Assembly (NCBI GenBank): GCA_023630585.1
Contig: CM042551.1
Coordinates: 18,835,001 to 18,899,000, forward strand
Length of the DNA: 64,000 bases
Reading direction: 5' to 3'
Source of the DNA: Cranoglanis bouderius
Taxonomy: Eukaryota; Chordata; Actinopteri; Siluriformes; Cranoglanididae
The translations under genes were made by a program, and so were the position numbers. Positions 42,647 to 55,319 of the stretch are shown piece after piece. Positions within the stretch are counted from its first letter, which is position 1, and the number at the start of each line of letters is the position of its first letter. Under the pieces are notes generated by a model. It did not search any database. It had not been told where the DNA came from and was given only the letters and a program-made list of their open reading frames with translations.

Positions 42647-43001
42647 AAATTCCGTGGGGTGTACTTATTTTTTCACATGACTGTATATCATAGCAAATTT
42701 ATTATCAGCACTGAATCAGGCATATGTCTGATAAACCCCATATGGCATATGGAAATATGACATCATATTACCAACAAATGGTAATATGATGAAATTCCTT
42801 TAAAAGAAATACAAGTCTTAGCCTTGCTTTTGGTTCAATAGCTGTGTCAGGTCCTGCAGAGAATCCTGCCCACATTCTTTATAGAAACCTGTGTACTTTA
42901 AACACATTACGAATTGAACGTGATTCTGAGTAATTTACTGAGCAATATATACTTTGACCTGAGACGGATGTTTGAATTCTTTATTAGAGAGTCATCACAT
43001 G

Positions 43002-43009
<8 letters not shown>

Positions 43010-43068
<59 letters not shown>
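43010..43068. repeat. (GA)n microsatellite
   Basis: About 29 GA units. Confidence 0.97.
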
Positions 43069-43071
<3 letters not shown>

Positions 43072-44452
43072 ACAGGAAAGATGGTATAAATTATGGGAGA
43101 AATGATTCACAAAGCCCTATCATATCATAAAAAAGTACCATGATTACAAGTGATAATACATTATTAAAATCTATATAAGCCAAAGTGATTTCAAATGGCT
43201 CTTTAGGGACATAAACAATATAATATAAGGAAAGCAATTTAATGCATTTATGCACATTTTAAATGGTATTATGCACATGCATACCCATAATTAGTGCAGT
43301 AATGTGCTGCTGCAGAGTATAGTGGATTTGCCAATAATGGGTTTATGCAGTGCACTGGGTCTAGTGATGCACAACTGATTAGAAGCATGAACTGATAATC
43401 CAGTTATGACTGCGGTCTGTGATTAGTTGCACATAATATTAGAGAGTGTTTGTAATGTGATGAATTTCAGCCTCAAGAAATTATTGTTAGCAGTCTGTAG
43501 GTTTATTCAGACCTGACCTTATTTGTTAGATCATAAACTGTAAGTAATTGGAATAATAATAATGATGATTATGACAGTGGAAATGTGGTTATACTGTGTG
43601 ATTAATCAAAACAGTGCTTGGGGAACAGGGATTAATGATAATACTGCTGAATAAAAACAAGACAGTAATGCATGTCCACTGCCAGGATGTCTGTTTTGGC
43701 AGTGGACACTCAAGAGTTGTGCTGGAAAGCACTTGTAAAGTAGGCTTAGATAATTTTACACCTGTTTGGATAATATTGCCTGTATGAATTTATCAAAACA
43801 ATTTGACCACATCAGTCAACTTTGGCACCTACTTTCAGCTCTTTACCACAATAATAGGCTACAAATGTATCTTACCGAAAAGAATACTACCCTTTTGTTT
43901 TTGATTCTACATTCACCAGCTACAATATTAATCAATTTTGATTCGTTGGTCCTTCTGAAGCTTGTAGTTTGTTCATTTAGGAGACAATAAATTCACTTTA
44001 ATATTGACTAAACATCCTGAATGTAAAAAAAAAAAAAAAAAAAAGACAGGTTGTGCTAACAAAAAAAACTGTCAAGGCAAGTACTAGCCTGTGCTGTAAA
44101 GCATGAAAAAAACATTCAGAGTTAAAAAACACATTAAAAAAAAAAAAAAGGTGGGCATTCTCTCCCAGCAGAGTGCTATCAGCTGTAATGACATGGCCGC
44201 TTCTGAATGTGGACACTGGGAATATTCAATCTGAAGGCCATAAAGGAGGATTGTCATTTTCGTTAACAACCAGCCACTAAAAGCGATGTCTGGTAACATG
44301 TTAGGAGTTAGCAGGTGGACGAGTTGACTCGGTGTGCTCTATCCACCCCAAGGAGATGTAGTGTGAAGATAATGCTGTAGGAAAAATGTCATAAATAGTC
44401 ACAACCTCAGCTATTTCTCCCACTGCCACCCCCTCCAATCTGCCCACCACAG

Positions 44453-44454
<2 letters not shown>

Positions 44455-44511
<57 letters not shown>

Positions 44512-44520
44512 GTCTGTCTC
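44455..44520. repeat. (TC)n microsatellite
   Basis: About 26 TC units followed by three TGTC units. Confidence 0.95.
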
Positions 44521-45809
44521 CTGAGACGCCTTTACAAGATGTAGAGATGAGCTAGAGTGAGATATAACACACTGAGAAACTCATGGCTTGCTGCACAGCA
44601 CAGAACAAAATGTATTGTAAGGACACAAGAGTTCTGTTGTTAAAAAAAAAAAAGACGAAAGGATGGAAGGAGGTGAAAAGAAAAGACAAATGTGGGAGTT
44701 CAACTGGCTGTGACTGGCTCCTCCATTAAGTGCCTTCCAAGACCTGTCTAGTGTATCACTGAGTAAAAAAAAGATCTTCTTTGATTTATAAAGATGTGCA
44801 GCAGAAAAGCTTTTTACCTTGTCAGCTGCCTTCATCCCCTCCAACTTGTTCTCCCAGCCTTAGGGTTTTCAAATATTTCATCACTTGTGACTGCGTCCCA
44901 TTTCTTCCAGAAATTCTGATCATAATTGACTTAGTTAAGTAATATTGTTTAGCATACAGTGTTTAGGGGCATTTCTGTAATTTTGGAAATAGATGTTGGT
45001 GGAAAATGACATTTGATTTGCTTCAAGGTTTAAAAGAACAGATTTGTGATATTGTAACAGTTTAAAGCAGGTACAATAACACTGATATTAAGGTGGTGAC
45101 ATGATGAGGTAAAACTTTACTTTGGAAATCACAGGGTCTATAATGTGTCTGGTCTAAATGTCCCTCAGAACTTTCATGTTCATTCTTGTGTCACTTTTTT
45201 ATCATATGTCTGATACCGAATGCCCATTTGTACTTAATGATCACAGACATGTTCGTCAGGGAGCTAATGTTCACAATGAGTTCACAACATTTAATGTTCC
45301 ACAAGTAACTTCACTGACTTTGTTAGAGTGAGGCCAGTAAAGAGAAAAAAAGAAGCCATATGCAGAGATTGAAATGTACTTCTCGTAGAAAGGCTATTTC
45401 ATGTGGTCATAAGGGAAATGTGTGTGATGATGGCCTGTTGTCAAGCTAAAAGGTAAACAGATATTTTATATCTTGTCAGAGGGGGTTAGCTGCGGCAGGC
45501 CGCTTGGGAGTCGTGGCAGCTGTCTCTGGATCACTGCGACTCTGGTGCTTGCCTCTAAACAGCATCATTTTGCAGATCAAAACAGCCGAGCTCTGATCAA
45601 AAGGCATTATTCACATCAGGAACCTTATTAGCACTGTCGGATGAATCAGCAAGAACCTTGGATTGATTGGCAGCTGTGAATGTCTGAGAAACATTGCTAA
45701 TTGGTAAGCGAGTGCTTCACAGAATTCGGTCCCCTTTCAGTGGGTATTGTCACTGTCTGCCCTGAAATCTCAAAAACTGCTGTTAACTTTCCTATAATAC
45801 ATATAATGA

Positions 45810-45965
45810 GATAACAGGATACCATTCCACAACATTAAATGTAACTATAAATGGTTAAAAAGCATGAAGTGTCATTCATTAAGTTTTTGTGGTATAAGAG
45901 GAAAAAAATACTTTAAAATGTTGAGTATTTCCCTATAACAGCACACCCCATTGTGCTTTATTTCT
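45810..45965 (+). repeat. Dispersed repeat, member 1 (family with 54655 and 55320)
   Basis: TTCCACAACATTAAATGTAA, CTATAAATGG, GTGTCATTCATTAA, GGTATAAG and CATTGTGCTTTA follow in the same order as in the members at 54655 and 55320. Confidence 0.6.
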
Positions 45966-46328
45966 TACACATAATCACACATAAAATACATAAAATCAGT
46001 ACTGGATTCATATGATACTTTGTGCAACCAGTTGGATATATAGGTATAACCCCAGCAAACAGATTACTAACTATGAGTGCAGCCTATGTATGCAGCAAAG
46101 TCCGCAAGAACCAGTGTGGCCAGAAGATCTAACTATCATTATTAGCATTGCTAACATAATTATTTAGCATTGCTGCTGAACATTGTGGCACCAAGAACAC
46201 TGGTATGCCAAACTGATAGGAGACAAGGATTGGCCTGCTAAGGCAGGAGTCATTGAGGTTGCAGCACAAGATGGAAAAGGAAAATAATAGCAGGAACATC
46301 ATTAGGAAATAGCTTATCACCCTCCATT

Positions 46329-46990
46329 GTGTGGAATAGCACAGAAGAAGATGTGGGAAGCCTGTGGCCTTCATTGCAAACCCCTTTGTTTGGGGGGAAG
46401 TTTATGGACAAGTACTACTTCCACCTCCAAGGTGTCCAGTTTCCATCAATCACAGAGAGCCCCATTAAGAGCCAGGGCAAAGTCTTTGACTGCACCTTGG
46501 TGGACATAACACGATAGGTGACCAGCAATGAGTTGGAGGGTTGTTTAAGTGTAGTAAACAAATCTGGGCTTACAGGCAAGGTGTGGATCCATCAGCGTGG
46601 AATCCAACGTGAACTACTCTGGCCACTGTGGTTCTATGAGGTCCCTGACCACTGTTAAGGGCATTGAAAGTAGAACCAGCAGACAGAGAGGAAGTGGAGG
46701 GCCCAGGAAGGAGTCAAATTAGCAGAAGTAAGGCTGCAGCACAACAGATTGGTGGGACCTGTAGCTGTAGGTCAAGTAGGACTTGGTTGCAGTTCACATC
46801 CTCAATATGACAAAGGAAGGAGAGTCAACAGCTGGTCCAGGAAGAGTTTGAAGCATCAGTGGAGGAGGAGCACTTGAGCAGGATAGTTGGGACACAAATG
46901 CAGGGTACATGGAGCAGTCATTGGACTGGAATATCTTGTAGGGGGACCTCTGGATGGCTAAGCCATTGCAGATCAAATTTCTGATCTAGT
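46329..46990 (+). pseudogene. Reverse-transcriptase-related retroelement relic
   Basis: On the plus strand I read KYYFHLQGVQFPSITESPIK, then GKVFDCTLVD, LTGKVWIHQRGIQRELLWPL and WFYEVPDH. After stops come AEVRLQHNRLV and VGLGCSSHPQYDKG. This order matches the region after the polymerase active site in a dispersed retroelement protein I know from fish and invertebrates, where a PGKL-type segment is followed by LWPLTIYDVP. Several stops and frame changes are present. Its clade is not clear to me. No promoter or 3' tail is visible. Confidence 0.5.
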
Positions 46991-47976
46991 CAGTCTATGA
47001 TGTCCGCAGATCTGTGCAGTGAAGAAGACCATTCTTTTGTGAAGGTGGCCATTACTGCAGCCAGGATCAAATGATCCTTCTGGAACTGACTGTCCCTTTG
47101 GAAGATAGTATGTAAGAGGCCAATGAAAGAAAGAGGGCAAAGTATGAGGAGGCTGTAACGAATCAAAAGCATTACTAGCATTATTCTTTTCCACCAGAAT
47201 AATGAAATGGATCAACTTTAAACATGAAACGAAACAGAATCGCACACTTAGATTTGAAGCACCTTTTTAAAGGAGACGAGTTTTAAAGCGTGCCCTCATT
47301 ATCTACCAGAATGTGTAGTAACTCAGATGAATCTGCAACATTTAAAAATATTCTCCACCAGTTACAATTCATGTAACAAATTAAAAGATGTTTAACACGT
47401 TTAAATGTATTCTCCAATTTATATAAGGAATTAGCTCGACTGGCGTGAAATATATCTATATATCTAATCAACGCGTGTTGTGACCAGTTATAAATATACA
47501 TCAGCCATGAAAGGGAATTCATGTATGTGCACATATACATATAGATAATTAACTACAATGGATTATAATCAATTATGACTATGTATGTGGCCTAGATCAG
47601 CTTTATGAACTCTAAAGAGTGAGTTTATCCTTCTGGCCAGGAAGAATTAACTCACGAAGTTTGTTATTAAAGATTAGAGCAGGTAACGAGATCGCAGCGT
47701 TTAATTTATTCATGACATGACAAAACAGAGAAAATCAAGCGTGGGATAATAGATTTTAATAGCTAGATGTAACTATGGATACACACGACTAACTCTAAGC
47801 AAACATGCATATGTACATCTATATACAATGAAAGAAAAGGTATAGAGAGAAAGTAATGAAGAAAAAGAGAGTGGCAGACAGAAACACAACTAATTAGCCT
47901 TTTTCAAAAACCAGCACGAACTTAATTCTCCTGTAACACAGGGGTACAATCTTAAACGCAGATATAGATTCATTAA
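46991..47976. other. Noncoding, nothing assigned
   Basis: AT-rich; no gene or known repeat recognised. The part next to 47976 leads into a CpG-rich block. Confidence 0.4.
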
Positions 47977-48345
47977 CTATACCTGCATAGCCTCAGGTTT
48001 GAAAGTTTGCGCGAGGTCATGTAGAGTTCGCTGGTTCGTTGCGCCGTTTGAAAAGGCATGAGCCGTGAGGTAGTTGCATCCTTTGTCCGGGAGAGAGAGA
48101 TCCTGGTTTCCTAGAAACCGAAAGAGTGCAGAAGTGAAGTTGAAGAGTGACGAAGAGAAGACTAAGAGCGACTTTGAAGAAGAGCGTGGTGTTGTTTTAA
48201 AAACAACACCAACGCACACGCCTCTTTGGGCTATGGGCCAATCAGGAAGTTGGATTTGCATGTCCGGATGAACTCTCTTTGTCTGGTCTCAGACCCTAAT
48301 TTAAATGTCCAGGGAGGAGCTGGTTTATACCGTATTATATAGGAA
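47977..48345 (-). promoter_or_regulatory. CpG-rich block with promoter-like words (candidate)
   Basis: CpG dinucleotides are far denser here than in the surrounding DNA. On the minus strand I see TATAAA near 48326, the octamer ATGCAAAT near 48255-48262 and an ATTGG box near 48237. Further down, CTATGCAGGTATAG near 47985 could serve as a splice donor. The distance and order are not those of a textbook promoter. Alternatives are the promoter or long terminal repeat of an unrecognised retroelement, or a true first exon. A 94-codon frame (48261-47977) has no recognisable domain. Confidence 0.25.
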
Positions 48346-48657
48346 ATTAAGAGAAAACATGAAATAATGTATCCCATTGCAATATGATATGCATAATCAA
48401 TCTGGGTATCTCGAGATGATTAAATACATACCAAATTCGATGGAGTTGTAAAGAATATTACAAATAAAACCTGGTTACAGACATTTAAAATGATATGCTA
48501 AATTAAAACTATCTAAAATCATTAAGGTTAGTTACATAAACACACAATATATGTAAACAAGATAACATCACACTATTTAGGCATTGAATAATTACATATA
48601 ATTACACGTTACATTGAAAAGAGAGAGATTTCTCCATAGTGTGTGTGTAAGGTAAGC

Positions 48658-48658
<1 letters not shown>

Positions 48659-48731
<73 letters not shown>
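48659..48731. repeat. (GT)n microsatellite
   Basis: About 36 GT units between two CpG-rich blocks. Confidence 0.98.
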
Positions 48732-48735
<4 letters not shown>

Positions 48736-48739
48736 ACGT

Positions 48740-49420
48740 GTATGTCCAGAAGAGGGGGCTGGTGTTCTTCTAATGTCCCACCGGTCCTTGGTCACCTCAG
48801 GGTGACCTTAGGGAGGACATTTTCTCCTCTGGACTTTGCCGACTTTGAGGTTAATTTATGTGGTCGTAAACAGAGATTAGGTCAGAGATTTACAGGCCCT
48901 TGGTCAGAGTTTTGGTGGACCCCTGCTGACGAACTAATCGTGAAGTTTCCCAGACGTTCAGTCATCAAAGGTTTCTTTTATTGCAGGGGTAAGTCCTGTG
49001 TGGGTTCCAAAGAGTCTTTTGCATCTGGCCGCAGGAGGCCTCTCGGGGTTACTCTCCTTCACCTGAGTGACGAAATTTTCTATGTTCCGTCTGGGTTAAT
49101 TCAGAAATCAGTTTGGGCACCGTCATACGCTACAAGGCTCACATCCTGTCCATTGAAATGGGCTGCAGATGCTTTGCCAGCCAGTCTCTCCTCAAGCATT
49201 TAAGAATCCCAAGACAGCAAATGAAGAGAGTTCAGGAACATCACAGAGGCGGTTGAGAGGGCTTCAAGTTGTCTCTGGAACAGTAGGGGCGTTCTGTGGT
49301 CTGCAAAAGCTACTTGGACACAGGGCAGGGACTGATCACCCCTGGCTGGGTTACCTGGGAGAGGGTTACCACGAAGATTCAAGACCCCAGGTTTCATCAT
49401 GGATGATGTGTCTATGAGCA
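48740..49420 (+). other. Unassigned CpG-rich sequence with an open frame
   Basis: After the GT tract a plus-strand frame stays open to 49203 (FADFEVNLCGRKQRLGQRFT, then FWWTPADELIVKFPRRSVIK and FASGRRRPLGVTLLHLSDEI). I do not recognise this protein. A pyrimidine-rich TTCTTTTATTGCAG at about 48973-48986 resembles a splice acceptor. CpG density is high relative to neighbours. It could be part of a young retroelement or a host exon; I cannot decide. Confidence 0.25.
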
Positions 49421-49682
49421 CTGTGAGATGTACAATATGATAAAACATTTCGATTTGACTTTTTCATTTTGTCAAAATTTAGTTAATCTTGTTAATATGT
49501 TATTTAAATGCCATTGTGAGTAGCTTTAGGTAAAATTTAAAGGTATAAAGTTGAAAAGTTGCATCTGGCAAACTTTTGAGTGTCAAAATGTCATGGCTCA
49601 ATATTTTAAAATCCCTGTACTGTCAGAACCTTATAGTTTCAAGGTCTTGATGTACAGTATCTATCATATTTATTATTTAAGG
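49421..49682. other. Short AT-rich spacer
   Basis: Nothing recognised. Confidence 0.4.
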
Positions 49683-49918
49683 GTGGCAAGGTGGTGCAGT
49701 GGGTAGCATTGCCACCTCACAGCTCCAGGGTCCCCAGTTTGATCATGAGCTCAGGGTACTGTCTGTGTTGAGCTTTTGTGCATGTTCAACTCTGTGTTCC
49801 CATGGTTTTCCTCCAAAAAACAATGCCAATGAGTAAACTGGCTACACTAAATTGCCCCTAGGAGTGAATGAGTATGCGAATATATTGCATGGCACCCTGC
49901 AATGGATGAAAGGGTGTA

Positions 49919-51474
49919 CAGCCATGGCCAAAAGTTTTGAGAATGACACAAATATTAATTTTCACAAAGTCTGCTGCTTCAGTGTTTTTAGATCTTTTTG
50001 TCAGTTGTTACTAACTGTTACTGAAGTATAATCACAAGCATTTCATAAGTGTCAATGGCTTTTATTGACAATTACATGAAGTTTATGCAAAGAGTCAATA
50101 TTTGCAGTGTTGACCCTTATTTTTCAAGACCTCTGCAATTCACCCATGATTGGCATGCTGTCAATCAACTTCTGGGCCACATCCTGACTGATGGCAGCCC
50201 ATTCTTGCATATTCAATGCTTGGAGTTTGTCAGAGTTTGTGGGTTTTTGTTTGTCCACCCGCCTCTTGAGAATTGACCACAAATTCTCAATGGGATTAAG
50301 GTCTGGGGAGTTTCCTGGCCATGGACCCAAAATGTTGATGTTTTGTTCCCCGAGCCACTTTGTTATCACTTTTGCCTTGTGGCAAGGTGCTCCATCATGC
50401 TGGAAAAGGCATTGTTTGTCAACAAACTGTTCTTGGATGGTTGGGAGAAGTTGCTCTCTGAGGATGTTTTTGTACCATTCTTTATTCATGGCTGTGTTCT
50501 TAGGCAAAATTTTGAGTGAGCCCACTCCCTTGGCTGAGAAGCAACCCCATACATGAGTGGTCTCAGGATGCTTTACTGTTGGCATGACACAGGACTGATG
50601 GTAGCGCTCACCTTTTCTTCTCCAGACAAGCTTTTTTCCAGATGCCCCAAACAATTGGAAAGGGGATTCATCAGTGAAAATCACATTACCCCAGTCCTCA
50701 GCAGTCCAATCCCTGTACTTTTTGCAGAATAGCAGTCTGTCCTTGATGTTTTTCCTGGAGAGAAGTGGCTTCTTTGCTGCCCTTCTTGACACCAGGCCAT
50801 CCTCCAAAAGTCTTCACCTTACTGTGCGTGCAGACACACGCACACCTGCCTGCTGCCATTCCTGAGCAAGCTCTGCACTGGTGGTGCCCCGATCCCGCAG
50901 CTGAATCAACTTTAGGAGACGGTCCTGGCGCTTGCTGGACTTTCTTGGGCGCCCTGAAGCCTTCTTCACAACAGTTGAACCTCTCTCCTTGAAGGTCTTG
51001 ATGATCCGATAAATGGTTGATTTAGGTGCAATCTTACCAGCAGCAATATCCTTGCCTGTGAATCCCTTTTTGTGCAAAGCAATGATGGCTGCACGTGTTT
51101 CCTTGCAGGTAACCATAGTTAACAGAGGAAGAACAATAATTTCAAGCACCACCCTCCTTTTAAAGCTTCCAGTCTGTTATTCTAACTCAATCAGCATGAC
51201 AGAGTGATCTCCAGCCTTGTCCTCATTAACACTCTCACCTGTGTGAACGAGAGAATCACTGACATGATGTCAGCTGGTCCTTTTGTGGAAGGGCATGTTT
51301 TTTTGGGATTAAGTTCATTTTCATGGCAAAGAGGGACTTTGAAATTAATTGCAATTCATCTGATCACTCTTCATAACATTCTGGAGTATATGCAAATTGC
51401 CATCATAAAAACTGAAGCAGTAGACTTTGTGAAATTAATATTTGTGTCATTCTCAAAACTTCCGGCCACGGCTG
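49919..51474 (-). mobile_element. Tc1-like transposon with DD35E spacing, copy 2 (family E)
   Basis: TA at 49917-49918 and 51475-51476 flank the element. The ends are inverted repeats: CAGCCATGGCCAAAAGTTTT on the left, CTCAAAACTTCCGGCCACGG near the right end, continuing inward with ATATTTGTGTCATTCTCA and its counterpart. At 1556 bp it is of full length. It carries a nearly complete transposase gene on the minus strand. Copy 1 is at 16921-18410. Confidence 0.9.
50124..51116 (-). pseudogene. Family E transposase, copy 2 (one TGA, C-terminal frameshift)
   Basis: From ATG at 51116 the protein reads MVTCKETRAAIIALHKKGFT (first helix-turn-helix), then the linker GRPRKSSKRQDR and the second helix-turn-helix TSAELAQEWQQAGVRVSART. 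A TGA at 50814-50816 follows TVR, in the same frame as the remainder. The catalytic domain is otherwise well kept: FTDESPFQLFG (first Asp), LFQHDGAPCHKA (second Asp) and NSPDLNPIENLW (Glu). I count 35 residues between the last two. Near 50150 a frameshift replaces the last dozen residues. Only two lesions therefore separate it from an intact gene. Confidence 0.92.
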
Positions 51475-51530
51475 TATTCTGACCAGGATTATTGTGGTTA
51501 ATGAAAATGAATGAATTTATTAATGAAGTT

Positions 51531-51684
51531 CTCCTTTTGAGAACATTTGAATGAATTGACTGTATATGTTTGCATATATAATAAATGCTTTCATTTGCAT
51601 TCAAATAAATTTTTCCAATGTTATTTAATGCACTTTAATCAGCATAACTTAGCTTGAAATGTGCTACATAAATAACATTACTTA
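51531..51684. other. Short AT-rich spacer between two Tc1 copies
   Basis: Nothing recognised. Confidence 0.4.
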
Positions 51685-51894
51685 CAGTGGGGGAAAAAAG
51701 TATTTGATCCCCTGCTGATTTTGTACGTTTGCCCACTGACAAAGAAATTATCAGTCTATGATTTTAATGGTAGGTGTATTTTAACAGTGAGAGACAGAAT
51801 AACAACAAAAAAATCCAGAAAAACGCATTTCAAAAAGTTATAAATTGATTTGCATTTTAATGAGGGAAATAAGTATTTGCCCCTTCGACTTAGT

Positions 51895-52710
51895 ACTTGG
51901 TGGCAAAACCCTTGTTGGCAATAAAAGAGGTCAGGCGTTTCTTGTAGTTGGCCACCAGGTTTGCACACATCTCAGGAGGGATTTTGTCCCACTCCTCTTT
52001 GCAGATCCTCTCCAAGTCATTAGGGTCATTTTCAATGCCCTGGCTGAGGGAAGGAGATTCTCACCCAAGATTTGACAGTACATGGCCCCGTCCATCGTCC
52101 CTTTGATGTGGTGCAGTTGTCCTGTCCCCTTAGCAGAAAAACACCCCCAAAGCATAATGTTCCCACCTCCATGTTTGATGGTGGGGATGGTGTTATGACT
52201 TGGGGTCATGGGCAGCATTCCTCCTCCTCCAAACACGGTGAGTTGAGTTGATGCCAAAGAGATCTGACCATATCTGACCACAACACTTTCACACAGTTCT
52301 CCTCTGAATCATTCAGGCAAACTTCAGACGGGCCTGTACATGTGCTTTCTTGAGCAGGGGGACCTTGCAGGCACTGCAGGATTTCAGTCCTTCACGGGGT
52401 AGTGTGTTACCAGTTGTTTTCTTGGTGACTATGGTCCCAGCTGCCTTGAGATCATTAACAAGATCCTCCCATGTAGTTCTGGGCTGATTACTCACCGTTC
52501 TCATGATCATTGAAACTCCACGAGGTGAGATCTTGCATGGAGCCCCAGACCGAGGGAGACTGACAGTTTCTTCCATTTGCGAATAATTGCACCAACTGTT
52601 GTCACCTTCTCACCAAGCTGCTTGGTGATGGTCTTGTAGCCCATTCCAGCCTTGTGTAGGTCTACAATCTTGTCCCTGACATCCTTGGACAGCTCTTTGG
52701 TCTTGGCCAT
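51895..52710 (-). pseudogene. Family L transposase lacking its catalytic core
   Basis: From ATG at 52710 the protein begins MAKTKELSKDVRDKIVDLHK, with KTITKQLGEKVTTVGAIIRK giving the first helix-turn-helix. After a frame change LPRSGAPCKISPR forms the linker and TWEDLVNDLKAAGTIVTKKT the second helix-turn-helix. The first catalytic region (52300-52240) is scrambled. The GGGNIMLWGCFSAKGTGQL block is intact. At about 52035 the sequence jumps from SARALKM to a C-terminal part (DLERICKEEWDK, KGFATKY region near 51900). Both the second Asp and the Glu are therefore deleted. Confidence 0.85.
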
Positions 52711-52752
52711 GGTGGAGAGTTTGGAATCTGATTGATTGATTTCTTCTGTGGA

Positions 52753-52846
52753 CAGGTGTCTTTTTACAGGTAACAAACTGAGATTAGGAGCACTCCCTTT
52801 AAGAGAGTGCTCCTAATCTCAGCTCATTACCTGTGTAAAAGACACC
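52753..52846. repeat. Long hairpin upstream of family L transposase
   Basis: Arms of about 42 bp: ACAGGTGTCTTTTTACAGGT and CTGAGATTAGGAGCACTC on the left, with their complements GAGTGCTCCTAATCTCAG and ACCTGTGTAAAAGACACCTG on the right, around a loop near CCTTTAAGA. The inner 18 bp are perfect. It lies just upstream of the transposase start codon. Confidence 0.9.
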
Positions 52847-53082
52847 TGGGATCCAGATATCTTGCTGATTGATAGGAGATCAAATACTTATTTCCCTCAT
52901 TAAAATGCAAATCAATTTATAACTTTTTTGAAATGCGTTTTTCTGGATTTTGTTGTTGTTATTCTGTCTCTCACTGTTAAAATATACCTACCATTAAAAT
53001 TATAGACTGATCATTTCTTTGTCAGTGGGCAAACGTACAAAATCAGCAGGGGATCAAATACTTTTTCCCCCCACTGGATGTA

Positions 53083-54653
<1,571 letters not shown>

Positions 54654-54654
54654 T

Positions 54655-54985
54655 CTTTATCACAGCTATAACATAAGTGAGAACAGGAACTAACTTGTCT
54701 CTCGGATGTTCCATAACATTAAATCTAACTATAAACCATTAAAATGCACGACGTGTCGTTCATTAAAATAAAATATTGCAATCATTGGCAAATCACAGTG
54801 GTATAAGCAGAATAACACACTCCAGACTGTGCTGTTATATGAAAATAATTCACTTTAGGGGGTTAGTGGTACTCGTCTTGCTCCTCATGCCGCATCAATG
54901 TAGAATGGTTTATACTGTGCAGCTTTCTGTAAACAGATGCTTATTTAACATGTCCCGCCTCCATCGACCAATCAGAATTTAGGCT
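54655..54985 (+). repeat. Dispersed repeat, member 2
   Basis: CACAGCTATAACATAAGTGA, CTAACTTGTCTCTCGGATGT, TCATTCATTAAAATA, AATCATTGGCAAATCACA and TTCACTTTAGGGGGTTAG appear; the first four have counterparts at 55320-55515. The right end (CGACCAATCAGAATTTAG) is typical of a fish DNA element. No coding region. Confidence 0.6.
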
Positions 54986-55319
54986 TAACTGGCTGATGCA
55001 ATCTCTTGCAATACCTTTAACAAATATATAAAAGAATGGAATACCATATTTTTGGGGAATAAACATAACATTTTAAACATGGAATAGTGAAAATATAATG
55101 CATCTGCAACTTCAAACTGTTTACGTTCATAACACTCAGTATACACATACATACACTGTACACAACTACACTGTGTACATTCTACCATGATATGCTCAGA
55201 ACTGGTTTAACACAGGGCTACAAGTGTCAGTGTTTTGTAACAGTCAAAGGTAAAGCTGTTCCTTTTAAATTTTTCAGTAACAAGCTGTATTTTTATTCTT
55301 ATTAACTTCGAGAAAGTGA

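Larger units (their letters stand above)
41374..42683 (-). mobile_element. Tc1-like transposon with both ends (family K)
   Basis: TA at 41372-41373 and 42684-42685 flank inverted ends: CAGTCATGTGAAAAAATAAG on the left and its complement (CTTATTTTTTCACATGACTG) on the right. A second inverted block, GGACAAGCAAACATTTGATC, lies further in, so the inverted repeats are long. A (TA)n tract of about 80 bp has expanded between these blocks on the right side. The enclosed transposase gene is defective. Confidence 0.88.
42684..46328. other. Noncoding with microsatellites, no gene recognised
   Basis: (GA)n at 43010-43068, (TC)n at 44455-44520, an A run at 44026-44044 and a member of a dispersed repeat at 45810-45965. 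The part 45480-45720 is repeat-free with moderate G+C and dense words such as TTAGCACTGTCGGATGAATC; it may be conserved noncoding sequence. Confidence 0.4.
49683..51530 (+). repeat. L2/SINE-like repeat split by the family E element
   Basis: The left part (49683-49918) begins GGTGGCAAGGTGGTGCAGTG and contains CACCTCACAGCTCCAGGGTC and CTAAATTGCCCCTAGGAGTG. The right part (51475-51530) resumes with TATTCTGACCAGGATTATTG and ends in GAATGAATTTATT. The two join at a TA into one repeat of a type common in fish. The nested element occupies 49919-51474. Confidence 0.75.
51685..53075 (-). mobile_element. Tc1-like transposon with about 200-bp inverted repeats (family L)
   Basis: The left end (CAGTGGGGGAAAAAAGTATT after a TA at 51683-51684) and the right end (AAATACTTTTTCCCCCCACT) are inverted. 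The repeats continue inwards for about 200 bp (ACGTTTGCCCACTGACAAAG and complement, TTTGCATTTTAATGAGGGAA and complement). On the right the terminal TA is changed to GGA, with a TA a few bases further. The transposase gene inside is core-deleted. Confidence 0.88.
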
